This document shows positions 12,547 to 23,702 of a stretch of DNA of 64,000 bases, piece after piece (position 1 is the first letter of the stretch; every line of letters starts with the position of its first letter). The notes beneath the pieces are model-generated. The model ran no database searches, was not told the origin of the DNA, and was given only the letters and a program-made list of their open reading frames with translations. The position numbers were made by a program, and so were the translations under genes. Source of the stretch: Vitis vinifera. Its lineage: Eukaryota; Streptophyta; Magnoliopsida; Vitales; Vitaceae. The stretch is taken from positions 7,818,501 through 7,882,500 of the forward strand of contig NC_081823.1 of assembly GCF_030704535.1 (NCBI RefSeq), in the 5' to 3' direction.

Positions 12547-13636
12547 TTGCTCAAATCAATTGATTCATTTGTGAAATCTCTTTCTTTAGAGAATTTTTTT
12601 TCCATTGATTCGTTTCTTCACATTCAAATTTAAAAAAAAAAAAAAAAAAAATGCTTTCTATGATATTTATTGTTATTTAAAATATTAATGTCAAATTTTA
12701 AATGATACATGAACCACCACATATCCCATTTATCCCATTCAACCACTACTATAAATAAACATTATTTTTTAAAACACAAAATAGTATTAATTATTATATA
12801 AATATAAATTGTACAAAAATGGAATGTCTTGTACCAAAATTATATACTTATTTGTGTTTTTAAATTCAAAAATTATATTTTATTATTATTTTAAATAATT
12901 AGGTTTTTTAATTATTAAATAAATTAACTTTAAATTATGAAAAACTAACCCATGCATGTCAAAAACCTAAAACATAGTCTTTTTATCTTCCTATATAAAT
13001 GTAAATAAATGTCATAATGGTAATTAACTATTCTCCTTCACCCTAGTTTTTTTTTCTATGTTGCTTGGATATTCAACATATTTGAGTCCTTACCTTGTAT
13101 ATATTTCTATTTTTATAATATTTGTATGATGTTGTCAATCCAAGAGAGGGAAAATGATCCAACATTCTCACTCAAGAAGATCTAATTTACTCACTTAACC
13201 ATACCAAGGTATTTATATCTTCCTAATATCTATTCTTTTTTGTTGCTTTCTTGTCAATTGATTTATAATTATTGAAAAAAATTTATAGTTTGGTTACTTT
13301 TTAATTGGATAATGTATGAAATTACAACTTATATTTTAACAGATGAGATATAGAAAATAATTATAACAAAAATATGTTTGAAACTACTTGAATCATACCA
13401 GCGTCTAAGGCCCATAGCAAACAATATTTTGTAATAATATTTATCAACTAAAATATTTGAAAAATCTTAGAATGTCGATATTCATTTGTTACACTAAACA
13501 ATATTTGTGATTGGTTATAATAATATAGATGTTTTATTAGTTTTTGCCATATTTTAATAGTAAGATCTAAACTTCCTTATATTTATTACTCTTTTTTATT
13601 GTTATATTTAACTTTTACTACTTAATATGAAATAGG
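12547..13636. other. Gene-free A/T-rich intergenic stretch
   Basis: I see no gene or clear element. A pure A run lies at about 12632-12650. Confidence 0.45.
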
Positions 13637-14979
13637 TGTTACAAAAATTAGGTTAATCCAATCTAAGGTAATCACCCTAAAAGGGGGAGGTGAAAAGGGT
13701 GATGGTCTTTTTTTTACAGATTTAAACTATGTGAATGTAAGAGACAATTATATGCAAGTATATAATAAAACAATATAAAGACAATTGCATATAAAGTAAA
13801 AAAAATAGGGAAGAAAGAATGCAAACACAAGATTTTATAGTGGTTCGGTGCAACCCGACCTACATCCACTCTCCTCTAGCTTCAATCCCAAGCTTGAGGT
13901 TTCACTAATTCAAGGCTTCCAAACCAAACCTTCAAGCAATACAATTGGATTATGGTTCTAATCCACCCTCTTGGACTTTTGGCTCCAAGCACCCTTTATA
14001 CTTCTCAAGAGATACCCCACTCTTGAACAACCTCTCAAGTGATACCCCACACTTGAGAATCCCTAAGTGATACCTCACACTTAGATTCTTCCTTTCAAAG
14101 ATATACAAATAATTTCACAAAATCCTAGTACAAAACTTTAGGTTCAAAGGATACAAGAAAAACTATGATTGAATGGTGCACTAAAGATATGCAAGTTTTT
14201 TAACAATGATGCACTCAAAACGCACTCCCAAGGCTCAAATATATTCAAGAAATGTTTAGGAAGGTTAAGCTCATAAAACAATGAAGATTTAAGCCTTTTT
14301 ATAGAGGAAAAAGTCAAACTAGTTGTTAGGGGTTCGATCGGTCGAGTTGGGGTTCGATCGGTTGACCAGCCGTTAGCATTTAATGCTTGGTAGGTGACCG
14401 TTGGACCTTGACCACCTTTTGACTGAACCTCAACTGATTGAGGTGGGGGTCGACCGGTTCCTATTCACCCTTAACTGGTTGAGCAACCGTTTTGAAAGAG
14501 AAAGATAAAGTCTTTTTGCACCCCTCGATCGGTTGAGCTGGGGGTCGACCGGTTCCTCATTCGGTTCAACCAATTGAGCCATTTTTTACTCAACAACCAA
14601 CTTTTCAACTTAAAACCTTTTAAATAAGTTTGAAAAATATTTGACAAAATGTTTTAATTGAAAACATGAAATCATCCAATTTTAAAAATATTTAAAACAA
14701 CATAACTCTTGAATGATTTTGGTGCATAAGTAAAGAATGTAATGCATGAAAATCCTAATGCACCAACAACCTTACAAAGAGATCTTATGAAGTTTGTATC
14801 TTAAAAAACATTTTTCTTTGAGGTAGTCTTTTTATTCATGATTTTTCCTTAACTTGATTTGTTTTTGTGATTGTCACTTTGAAAATCATCTTGCTTAATC
14901 ACACTTGAAATATAATCATTAGTTTTAAACCTTATTTTGTTATCATCAAAACTGAAATCAACTAAACCTTGGTTACACA
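13637..14979 (-). mobile_element. Old LTR relic, about 1.34 kb (LTR retrotransposon kin), apparently solitary
   Basis: The block begins TGTTACAAAAATT and ends TTGGTTACA(CA), so it has TG..CA ends. Its interior carries the GGTTCGGTGCAACCCGACC stretch and the GATCGGTCGAG-type repeats seen in plant LTRs. Read on the minus strand its start (TGTAACCAAGG..) matches the relic at 63370-64000. I found no internal coding region beside it and no convincing 5-bp target duplication. Divergence from the second copy suggests an old insertion. The superfamily (Copia or Gypsy) is not resolved. Confidence 0.6.
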
Positions 14980-15589
14980 TATTTTTATAATAATTTAATT
15001 TTCTCCTTATAATTTTTTATGAATACTCATATTAAAAAAAAAATTTAAAATTTTCCTTTATGTTTCTCTTTATATATATATATATTCAAATTATGAAAAC
15101 CTTATTAAAAAAAAAAAAACATGTTAAAATATGTTTTCAAATATATTTTTACATATTGTTTAATAAAATATGAAAAATCAAAGATTTTAATCAATAAGCT
15201 TTATTAACTAAGTTTCTGTATTTTTCATATGAATACCCATGGATGACAAGATTTATTTTTTATTGGAGAAAAATTAATTTTTGAAAAATTGGAGTTGTTT
15301 TTAAAAGGAAAATAAAGTAAAAACTAAAACGTATATGACTCACTATTTGGAAAAAGGATAAATTTATAAACCAAAAACAAATTTAGAACTCAGGTTATCT
15401 ATAGTAAATGTACGACTTATTATCATTGTACCCCTCTAAGTTTCTACTAAACAAGTAAAAAGGACTATGATAATTGGTTGATAAATCATGTATATCACAA
15501 AAGAATAATACAAATATATATCAAAGTAATGATTAAGTGAGAAATACACAAAATAATTTATTAAAATGATTTTACTATTTCAAATATCA
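14980..15589. other. Gene-free A/T-rich spacer
   Basis: No gene. A short TA repeat lies at about 15073-15083 and an A run at about 15107-15119. Confidence 0.45.
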
Positions 15590-17040
15590 TAATCTCGAAA
15601 GAATTTAATTACATTAAAAATCAATTTGATTATTCACAAAGCTTTTATTTATTTATCAAAAGATTTAATTTTATTTATGTTCAAACTTATTTTAAAAGAA
15701 TTTTCCTTGTTTTTATGAAAAGAATTTGTTCATTATAATTTTATTGAAAGAGAAATGTTTAAATTTGATTTTATTTACAAGAAAATGGTTTTTATTTATT
15801 TTTATTAGAAAAGGAATGTTTTTTTATAATTTTATTTCCAAAAAAATATTTTAATTCAATTTTTGTTTTAAGATTTTTTTTTTTTTTTACAATTTTTTAA
15901 AAGAAAGATTTGTTATAAAGTTATTTATAAGAATGTTCCAATTTGATTTTATTTACACAAGAAAACTTTTTTATTTTTTTTGTTTAAAATGAAATTCATT
16001 TTCAAGAAATATTTCAAATAAAAATAATTTTTAAAAATAATTTTTTTTAAAAAAAGTTACAAATTTATTTACAAAAGAATATTCTAATTTGAGCCTTATT
16101 TACAGAGGAATTGATTTTTAATATTTTTTTTTATTGAAAAGACGATTTTATAATTTTATTAAAAAAAAAGTATCAGTTAATTTCTATATACGACAAATGG
16201 TTTTACCAATAAAGTATTTTTCACTGGTTTAATTACAAAAATAAGATTTCAATTCGATTTTTATTAAGGAGATGATTTCTTTACAACTTTTGTTTACAAA
16301 AAAAAAAAATTCTAATCCAATTTTATTAAAAAATATTTTTAATAGAAAAACATTTTAAAATTATTTACAAAAGAAACTTGAATTCCTTTTTTTAATTTAC
16401 CAAAAATGATTTTTTTAATCGATTATTTTTATATATTTACCAAAAAAAGATTTTTTGTTCAATTTTCTATATATAATAAGATTATTGTTAAAAAATGCAA
16501 TGGAATGAATTTTTTTTTAAAAAAAAATTAAGGAAAGAATTTTTAATTTTATTAACACTTTGTAAATTACTCAATGGAATAAAGAAAGATTTCAAATTTA
16601 TTGTTAAAAAAAGGTTTCTAATTTATTTTATATTGAAAAGATTTTATCTTTATTTTGTTAAAAAGAATTTTTCAATGTTATTTTATTTAAGAAAAGATTT
16701 CTTTACTTTTATTAAGAAAGTGATGATCTAACAACTTTATTTTAAAAATGTTTGCTATTTTCATTCAAAAGAAAGGGATTACACAATTTTATTTAAATTT
16801 TTTTATCATTTTATTTAAAAGGATTTTATGGTTTTATTTAAAATAAGGATTTTTATAGTTATTATTTTAAAAAGAATTTACAAATTTTATTTTAAAAAAC
16901 GTTTTTACAATTTTTATTTAGAAAAAGTGATTTTACAATTTTTTTTAGAAAAAAATTAAAAAGGTATTTTACTGTTTTTTTATTTATTTAAAAAAACTCT
17001 ATAATTTTTAAAAAAGACTCTACAATTTTATTTTCCTTAA
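15590..17040. repeat. Degenerate A/T tandem-like region
   Basis: For about 1.4 kb the text keeps returning to the pattern AAAAGATTTNNAATTTTATTTA with variable spacing: alternating blocks of AAAAAGATTT and ACAATTTTATTT. It looks like a badly decayed short-period repeat. The open frame at 16495-16731 is a by-product of it (product rich in K, F, L and I). Confidence 0.55.
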
Positions 17041-18479
17041 AAAAATAAAAATAAATAAAAAGGCAAGCCCATGATCAATAATCTAATGAAGCCCAATATT
17101 ATTGACAAGCAAGCCCAATCTATTAAATAAGATCGAACAAGACTCAAACCCAATATCACTATCAAACAAGCCCAAAACGTACATTTAAGAACCAAATAAC
17201 AGGGCTCACCAACAAATTCAAAATCTACAAACCACTACTGTAGAGTTTAATGGAAAGGCTTACCCATGTCTTTGAATGCAACTTGGAAACAAGGAAGGGT
17301 GGCTATGAAGTGGCAATGGCGCGTGATGCAAGCGGTGTCACGTGGTTGGTGAGGGTGGCAACCAATGGTGGTGCATGGTAGAGCTATTGGTAGTGTGGGC
17401 TGTGTCACAATGGTGCATGGCATGGTGCAGACTTGGTGGTGTGGTTGCACTAGCAGTGGTAAGGATGGCGGGTTGTGGTAATGAGTGGTGGAGGTGAAGT
17501 CATGGAGAAAATGAAGTATGGTAATGAAAGGTTAGTAACATGGGTATGATGCAAATTTGGTGGTGTGCTCGATTGGAGAGGAGTCATTGTGAGAGGGATG
17601 AGAGAGAGGGTATTGGCCATGGTATCGTGGAGAGAAATAAGCAAAGTGGAAATTAGAGAGAGAAATGGAGAAGAGAATCATAGAGAGAGAGGAAGTGGGA
17701 GAGAAATATGGGGCTGTCAGTGAGAAATGATAGATAGAAATGGGTCTCAGAAAGTAGGGTTGTGTGGGAGAGAAAAAGAGGAAATGGAGAAAGAGAAAAT
17801 GGGAGCAGAAGGGAAGAGGATAATCAGTCGTTGTAGGTGGGTTGGTATGGAGGTAGTTAGCCTTATGTATAGGTTTACAAAAATATATACCTCTTCAGTA
17901 AAGCTCATAGGAATGTGAACATTAAAGTGAAATGAAAGTCTGAATAATGAGTAGAATAAAGTGAATTATATCAAATAACAAGAATGATCACCATAAGTGT
18001 CTTAGTAGAACACAAATTCACTCAAATCCAAACAAATACAAATGGGGCCTAATATCTCTAAAAGAAAGCAACAGAAGGTCAAGGAAATGGGCTCCTAAGA
18101 TGTCATTAAAGTCATACTATAGTTCAAGACTTGCTCTAAAAATCTCTAAAAAGTAACTCGAAAATCAATGTCAAAGTCAAGTAACACTTAGTTTACCAAT
18201 AAGTTAAAAAAAACAAACATATGCATAGAAAAATCTATATGCGTACTACATGAGGACACCAAAGAGAAAGATGAGATTTCTATGTGAGACTTAGGGTGGG
18301 TTCTGCTCAAGGAGAAATTGGACTGATATCCATAAGAAACTCTAGAGGCTCTACTACAAAGAAAGGAATTGAATGAGTGAATAGGCTCTACTACCAAGAA
18401 AGGAATTGAATGAGTGAATAGAAAAAGGGATAACGAAAGAAAAGAACTAGTGATTAAGGGAATGACTTACCTAAAACAT
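17041..18479. other. Gene-free stretch with purine-rich block and short tandem duplication
   Basis: The left part repeats AAGCCCAA words. 17240-17850 is unusually G-rich for this neighbourhood (GGTGG, GAGAGAG words) but has no supportable protein on either strand. A 37-bp unit with core GGCTCTACTACMAAGAAAGG is duplicated in tandem at about 18348-18421. This and the minisatellite to the right could be non-coding remains of a large retroelement, but I see no coding trace to prove it. Confidence 0.4.
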
Positions 18480-19165
18480 ATAGAAAGATAGGACTCGACT
18501 CGAGGTCCAAGATCACCTAAAACATAATAAGAAAGGTAGGATAAGAAAACCTAGGGCATGATCGTCATGACCAGAAATGCTTAAAACATACTCAAAATGA
18601 TGGGATGAGGTCAACATCTGAAATAACCTAAAAATAGAGGGACGTGGTCATGATAATCGAAAATCTCCTAAAAACACAAAAAACATAATAACTATGAGCG
18701 AAATCACCTAAAAAATGAGAGACACGATCGCTATGACCAAAATCATCTCAAAGATAAGGGTTGCAGTTACCATGACCGAAATCATTTAAAAACTAAAGGG
18801 CATGGTCACCATGACTGAAATCACCTCAAAGATGAGGGATGTGGTCATCATGACAAAAATCACCTAAAAAAAGAGGAACATGATTGTCATGATCCAAAAC
18901 ACCTAAAAATTGAGGGATGCGATCGTTATAACCAAAATCACCTAAGAGATAAGGGACACAGTTGTGATAACCAAAATTACCTAAAAGATAAGGGACACGA
19001 TTGTCGTAACCAAAATCACTTGAAAATTGAGGAATGCAATCGCTATAACCGAAATCACTTAAAAGATAATGGACGTGATTGTGATGTGATGATTGAAATC
19101 ACCGTAAAACTGAGGGATGCAGTTGTCATGACCAAAATCACTTAAAAGATGAGGAACACGTATGT
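18480..19165. repeat. Minisatellite with a period of about 39 bp
   Basis: At least a dozen imperfect copies of a unit built on AAATCACCTAAAAGATGAGG followed by a GAYRCGRTYGTYATGACC segment. Adjacent AAATCACCT starts are 39 bp apart in the cleanest part (about 18820-19010). Copies vary by substitution and occasional indels, and the left edge is more degenerate. No frame stays open through it on the plus strand. Confidence 0.8.
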
Positions 19166-21090
19166 GGATGGATTAGAGTAAAATGTTTGTTTGTGAAATT
19201 CTTTTTATTATGAATTAATTATGCAAAGTGTATTTTTTTGTTTTATTTTTGAATTGAAAGTGTTAAATTTTTCAAAGAAAGTGAATTAAATTATTGGATT
19301 AAAAGAGTTTACTTGCTAATTGATTTTTATAAAATAAAAATCAAAATACCTCTCATGATTTAATTTTTATTGTGCTTGATCCTTCTTATTAAATTATTTT
19401 TTCTTATTGAGCTATCAAGCTAACCATTATATATTATTACCCTTTTTAGGTACAAGTGATAGCGATAAGGAGAAATCAGAACATGAAGAACTTTAAATTT
19501 GATTATTTAGGATTATTGACACTTATTTTTTTTGAAATAAGGATTATTAACACTTAAAACTCAATTTTGTTTATAATTTCTAGATTTTTTTATCACAATG
19601 TTTGGTGTATACATCATATGTCTAAAAACACATCGGCACATTCATCGTCATAATTATAATTAAGAAAAACAATATAATTAACAAACTTATTTATCTATTC
19701 CAAAAATATCTCGCCATAACAATATCAAACAAATTTAGGAAAAATAAAATATTTTATCAAATATTATGACAATTGTATTAATAGAAAAAATTTGACACCA
19801 AATATGTTTCTATATAAACTTCTAATATGAAATATAAAATATTGAATAAGAATATAAATAAATGAGACTAATATAAAAAAAAAATTTTAAGGTATAAAAC
19901 AATATTAAGGTATAAATACAAGGTCATAACCAAAGGTGTGGTCTTATTTACACATGTGACGTGGCGCCATCTTATTCATAATATAAATGGCAATTTCCAA
20001 GTCACCCTATGCTTACCCAAACCGACAGAGTTTTTAACCAAATTAATCTATTTTCTTAAATCAAATCCACCAAATAGATTCCCCTTAAAATAGTTTTCAA
20101 ATTGATGTTTCGAAGTCATATGTTTATTTATTTTGTATTTTATGAAAATATGATTGATAGTTATAATTTTGAATTTTCTTAATATATAAAATCATAATTA
20201 TTAATTATTATTTTAAAGTTTAAGTTTAAAACCGTTATCATCCATTATAGTTTTTAATTTAAATAAGAAATATAGGAAGTGTTTGGTAAAATTTAATACT
20301 TATCATTTAATAATTTAAGTTAATTTTAAATTAAATTATATTTAAATTATTTATTTAAAATTTATTATTTAATTTTTATTTTAAATGTCAAAGTTATTTG
20401 ATAAAATTAACTTAAAACTTATTTTAAATTATTTCATCTTTATAAATTATAATTAAGGTAAAAGAAGTTGAATAATAGTAGAGGTCATTGAATAGCAAAT
20501 TAAATCATGAAGGTAATTAGAATAAAAAAAGTAAAAAAGTAAATAAAGATATGAACTTAAGAATAAGTCAATTATTTTTACTTATTAATTAAGTTATTTT
20601 TATCAAATATATTTAATTTATTTAATAATTTAAATTAAGTTATTAAGTAACTTTTATTTACTACGTTGATTTATCACATACCTGATTTTATAACTTAAAT
20701 TTTAAAAAATAAATAAGTATTATAATGATTTTATAATATTAAATTTTTTAATAAAATAAAATAAAAATATTTTCATATAAAATTTAAAATATCAAAACTT
20801 TTAAACAATAAAAAAACAAAACCTTATAAAAAGACTAAAGGGTAAAAAATCACACTTACAAACATTATATGATATATATAAAACAAATTCTTTTATTTCA
20901 TTTATCACAAATTTAAAAAAAAAATCTCATAAATTTAGTGACAATTTATATATATATTAATAAATAGAAAATAAATAATTAATATAATAAATTTTTAACA
21001 AAAATATATCAAAATTTTTTCAAATAAAATAATAAAACATTTTAGCTGAAAACTCCGAGAATTGAATCGTATGAATACGACCCAGGAGAC
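19166..21090. other. Gene-free A/T-rich stretch upstream of the first ARM gene
   Basis: No gene. 20280-20700 begins with GTGTTTGGTAAAATTTAA and is rich in TTAAGTTA words on both strands, like a decayed MITE, but I could not find matching ends or a target duplication. Confidence 0.4.
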
Positions 21091-21096
21091 TTTAGG

Positions 21097-21103
21097 TATA
21101 AAT
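21097..21103 (+). promoter_or_regulatory. Probable TATA box of ARM gene 1
   Basis: TATAAAT in the context GGTATAAATGG lies about 220 bases before the leader-intron donor. Distance and context suit a core promoter, but the transcription start is not known. Confidence 0.4.
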
Positions 21104-21324
21104 GGACAGGGAAAGCACGAATCTGTGGACTCCCTAAAACAGAATCTTTGTAATCTTTGCGGGTTTGGGTAAAATTCCATATGAGATGGACTCTACTCAG
21201 ATTTTGTCATTATCGGAATCATAGAAATTTATATAGATAGCTGATCCGAGGCACAGTTGGGTTGCTTACCATCGAGTCGCCGACTCATCCTCTAAATTTT
21301 GCGGATTCTTCAACACCCCATAAG

Positions 21325-21717
21325 GTATGTGTTGTGAATTTCAATTTATTTTTATGCATGCACATGTGCCTTTGAGAACCCTCTGTTTGGTTCCTGAGAA
21401 AGTTGAAGGAAAAGACAAAGGAAGAAGATAGAATTTTGAATTTTGTGGGTTATGATGTCCAGGTTTTCAAACAGTGGAAGAGCCAATATTGGTTGAGTTT
21501 TTCACTTGTTCGATTTGGTTCAATTCGATGGAAGTTTTATCTGTTTTCTTAAGCCCCAAATGATGGGCACTCTGTTTTCCAGCACTTTCTAAGCAGCCAA
21601 ACGGAGGTTAGAGATAGGACCGGCTAAAAGAAGGGATATTCATGTTTGTGATGTCTAAGAATGACCTGGGCAGTTCTTGAATTGCACCATAATTTCATAT
21701 TTCATGTGTTTTGACAG
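21325..21717 (+). other. Leader (5' UTR) intron of ARM gene 1
   Basis: The donor AAG/GTATGTGTT and acceptor TTTTGACAG bound a 393-bp intron ending 98 bp before the ATG. The second ARM gene has the same arrangement (29172-29520) with the same donor and acceptor words, so the intron predates the duplication. Confidence 0.75.
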
Positions 21718-21815
21718 GAGTTGGTTGATTGATGAACAATTGCTTCATCTTCTCAATTGATTGAGAAAGGGATTGTCACAATTATCTCTCGGAATCAGAG
21801 AGAAATCAACCAAAG

Positions 21816-23183
21816 ATGAGTACAAGTTGGGAAGAGTCATTCGAACTTTTTGAAAAAGTGGTTGCGTCCGGCAGAAATGCTATGCAAATTCGAGCCATAA
21901 TCAAGCTTGCCCGCCTCTCTAATTCTGCACCGGCCCATGTACTAACCCGCACCGTGCCGATCCTCACGCGGCTTCTTGGTAGCAGTTCTAGTCCATCCGT
22001 CCAAGGGGCCTCTGCATATTGCTTAAAATGCATAGCTCATCAAGGTGATGGGGATCGGATGGCAATACTCATTGGGCAGTATGGTGCTATTCCTATAGCA
22101 CTGAGGCTGCTGCAGCATTCTGAAGGTAGTTTTCAGAGGGTTTTGGTAAAATGTCTTTGGAGCCTTGTCATATTTGGAAAACATAATCGGGTAATTCTCG
22201 TTAGAAATGGTGGATTGGAGATCATAATCCGTATGTTGGGTTCATACACAGGTAGGATGAGGCAGTATTTGTTAGAAATATTAAGTGCATTGGCATTGTT
22301 GCGGGAGGTTAGAAGGGTGATAATCAGTCTTGAAGGCCTTCGGTTTCTCGTTCAGGCTGTCAAGTTTGGTGGCATGGCCTCTAGAGAAAGGGCTGCCCAT
22401 GCGGTTGGGTGTCTTGGAGTGGCAAAAAAGGCGAGGCGTGTGCTTGTTGATTTGGGAGCAATGCACATGCTCATTGAGTTGTTCAGAGAAGGAGATGCTT
22501 GCACAAAATTGGTAGCTGGTAATGCTCTTGGTGTGATCTCATCCCATATTCACTGCATTAGGCCATTTGCCCAAGCTGGGGCTATACCTTTGTATGTGGA
22601 GCTGCTTCGGGGACATGATCCCATCGGTAAGGAGATTGCAGAGGATGTGTTCTGTGTCTTGGCTGTTGCAGAAGTGAATGCAGTTGCAATCACTGAACAC
22701 TTGGTGGAAATCCTTCGAGAAAATGATGATGTAGCCAAGGCTGCAGCTGCTGATATATTGTGGGATCTCTCCAGTTACCATCATTCAGTGTCTTTCATTA
22801 GAAACTCTGGCGCAATTCCAATTTTTGTTCAGCTTTTGAGGGATAGAAGCAGTGAAGTTAGGGAGAAAGTATCAGGGGCCATTGCTCAATTGAGTTATAG
22901 TGCAGGAGACCGCGCAGCACTTGCTGAGGCAGGTGCAATTCCGGTCCTGATCGATTTGTTGGGCGATGAGTCAGAGGAGCTGAGAGAAAATGCTGCAGAA
23001 GCTCTCATCAGTTTTTCCGAAGACCCTTCACAGCGCGGCATAATGTCCGAAGCATTCAGAGTTACTTCATTCCAGGAAATGCAGAACAGACTGGTACAGA
23101 TTCGAAGTTCTGATGAGTACATGGCCAGATCTTTGAGACAGATGAGCATGGAGCAGCTTCTTTGGGACCCAGACATGGTCTAA
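21816..23183 (+). CDS. Armadillo-repeat protein, paralog 1 (455 aa)
   Basis: A single coding exon encodes an all-helical armadillo-repeat protein, probably a protein-interaction scaffold; no enzymatic domain, U-box or signal peptide is visible. Repeats run through most of the chain. The clearest are the units with AGAIPLYVELLRG, NSGAIPIFVQLLRD and EAGAIPVLIDLLGD, each followed by an E-x3-N/K-A-x2-A helix. The C-terminus ends MSMEQLLWDPDMV, shared with paralog 2. The annotated start is the ATG that aligns with Met11 of paralog 2. The upstream ATG used there is missing here because the matching leader lacks those bases. A hand comparison over about 176 residues with paralog 2 gave 42 differences (about 76% identity). 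The cellular role is unknown; annotations such as vacuolar protein 8-like rest only on the ARM fold. Confidence 0.92.
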   Translation: MSTSWEESFELFEKVVASGRNAMQIRAIIKLARLSNSAPAHVLTRTVPILTRLLGSSSSPSVQGASAYCLKCIAHQGDGDRMAILIGQYGAIPIALRLLQHSEGSFQRVLVKCLWSLVIFGKHNRVILVRNGGLEIIIRMLGSYTGRMRQYLLEILSALALLREVRRVIISLEGLRFLVQAVKFGGMASRERAAHAVGCLGVAKKARRVLVDLGAMHMLIELFREGDACTKLVAGNALGVISSHIHCIRPFAQAGAIPLYVELLRGHDPIGKEIAEDVFCVLAVAEVNAVAITEHLVEILRENDDVAKAAAADILWDLSSYHHSVSFIRNSGAIPIFVQLLRDRSSEVREKVSGAIAQLSYSAGDRAALAEAGAIPVLIDLLGDESEELRENAAEALISFSEDPSQRGIMSEAFRVTSFQEMQNRLVQIRSSDEYMARSLRQMSMEQLLWDPDMV

Positions 23184-23702
23184 TTCTTTCACTCTAGTTT
23201 CTTTTCAATCTTTATGGCTTGGACAGTGTGAATATGTTCTTCATATGATGTATATCCCCTGGAATTTTGGGATGGCAAATCATCCTTCAATGCTACTACA
23301 AGCCCCTATTAGTAGCATTCTATTTGTTACATGAAGTAGAGATTTGAAATATGATAATAAAATTCTTCAAGCAGCAGTGATATGGGGCTTTAATGGAGAT
23401 CAAGACCCAGCATCTAGGCTTCAATTTTTGGTGACCAAAAACAGGAATGAAGGTGTATTGGGATTTCCAGGCACTAAAAGTTACAAATCTATCATAAGAA
23501 TAAATAATATATTCAACAAGAGAAAGAGGATAACTATGAACAAGAACACTAGACTCATTTTCTTGCAAATGGACAAGACTTTAATTTAAAACAACATTTA
23601 GAATACTAATGAAAAATCAATTTCATTTTCATTTATTCATATGTTTAGATTATTTTTAAAAATAAAAATAAAAATAAAAAAATTCGTTATCATAAAAATT
23701 AA
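23184..23702 (+). other. 3' flank of ARM gene 1
   Basis: Non-coding sequence following the stop, becoming A/T-rich. The short overlapping frames at 23320-23589 on both strands have no resemblance to any family. No clear polyadenylation motif was fixed. Confidence 0.4.

Noticed and set aside
16495-16731. 78-codon frame rich in Phe and Lys
   Set aside because: Arises from the AAAAGATTT/TTTATTT repeat region.
17247-17918. Frames rich in His/Thr/Pro and in Met/Glu/Lys
   Set aside because: Products of a G-rich simple-sequence block; none has domain features.
20270-20700. Decayed MITE
   Set aside because: The left end looks right (GTGTTTGGTAAA), but no matching right end or target duplication could be found.
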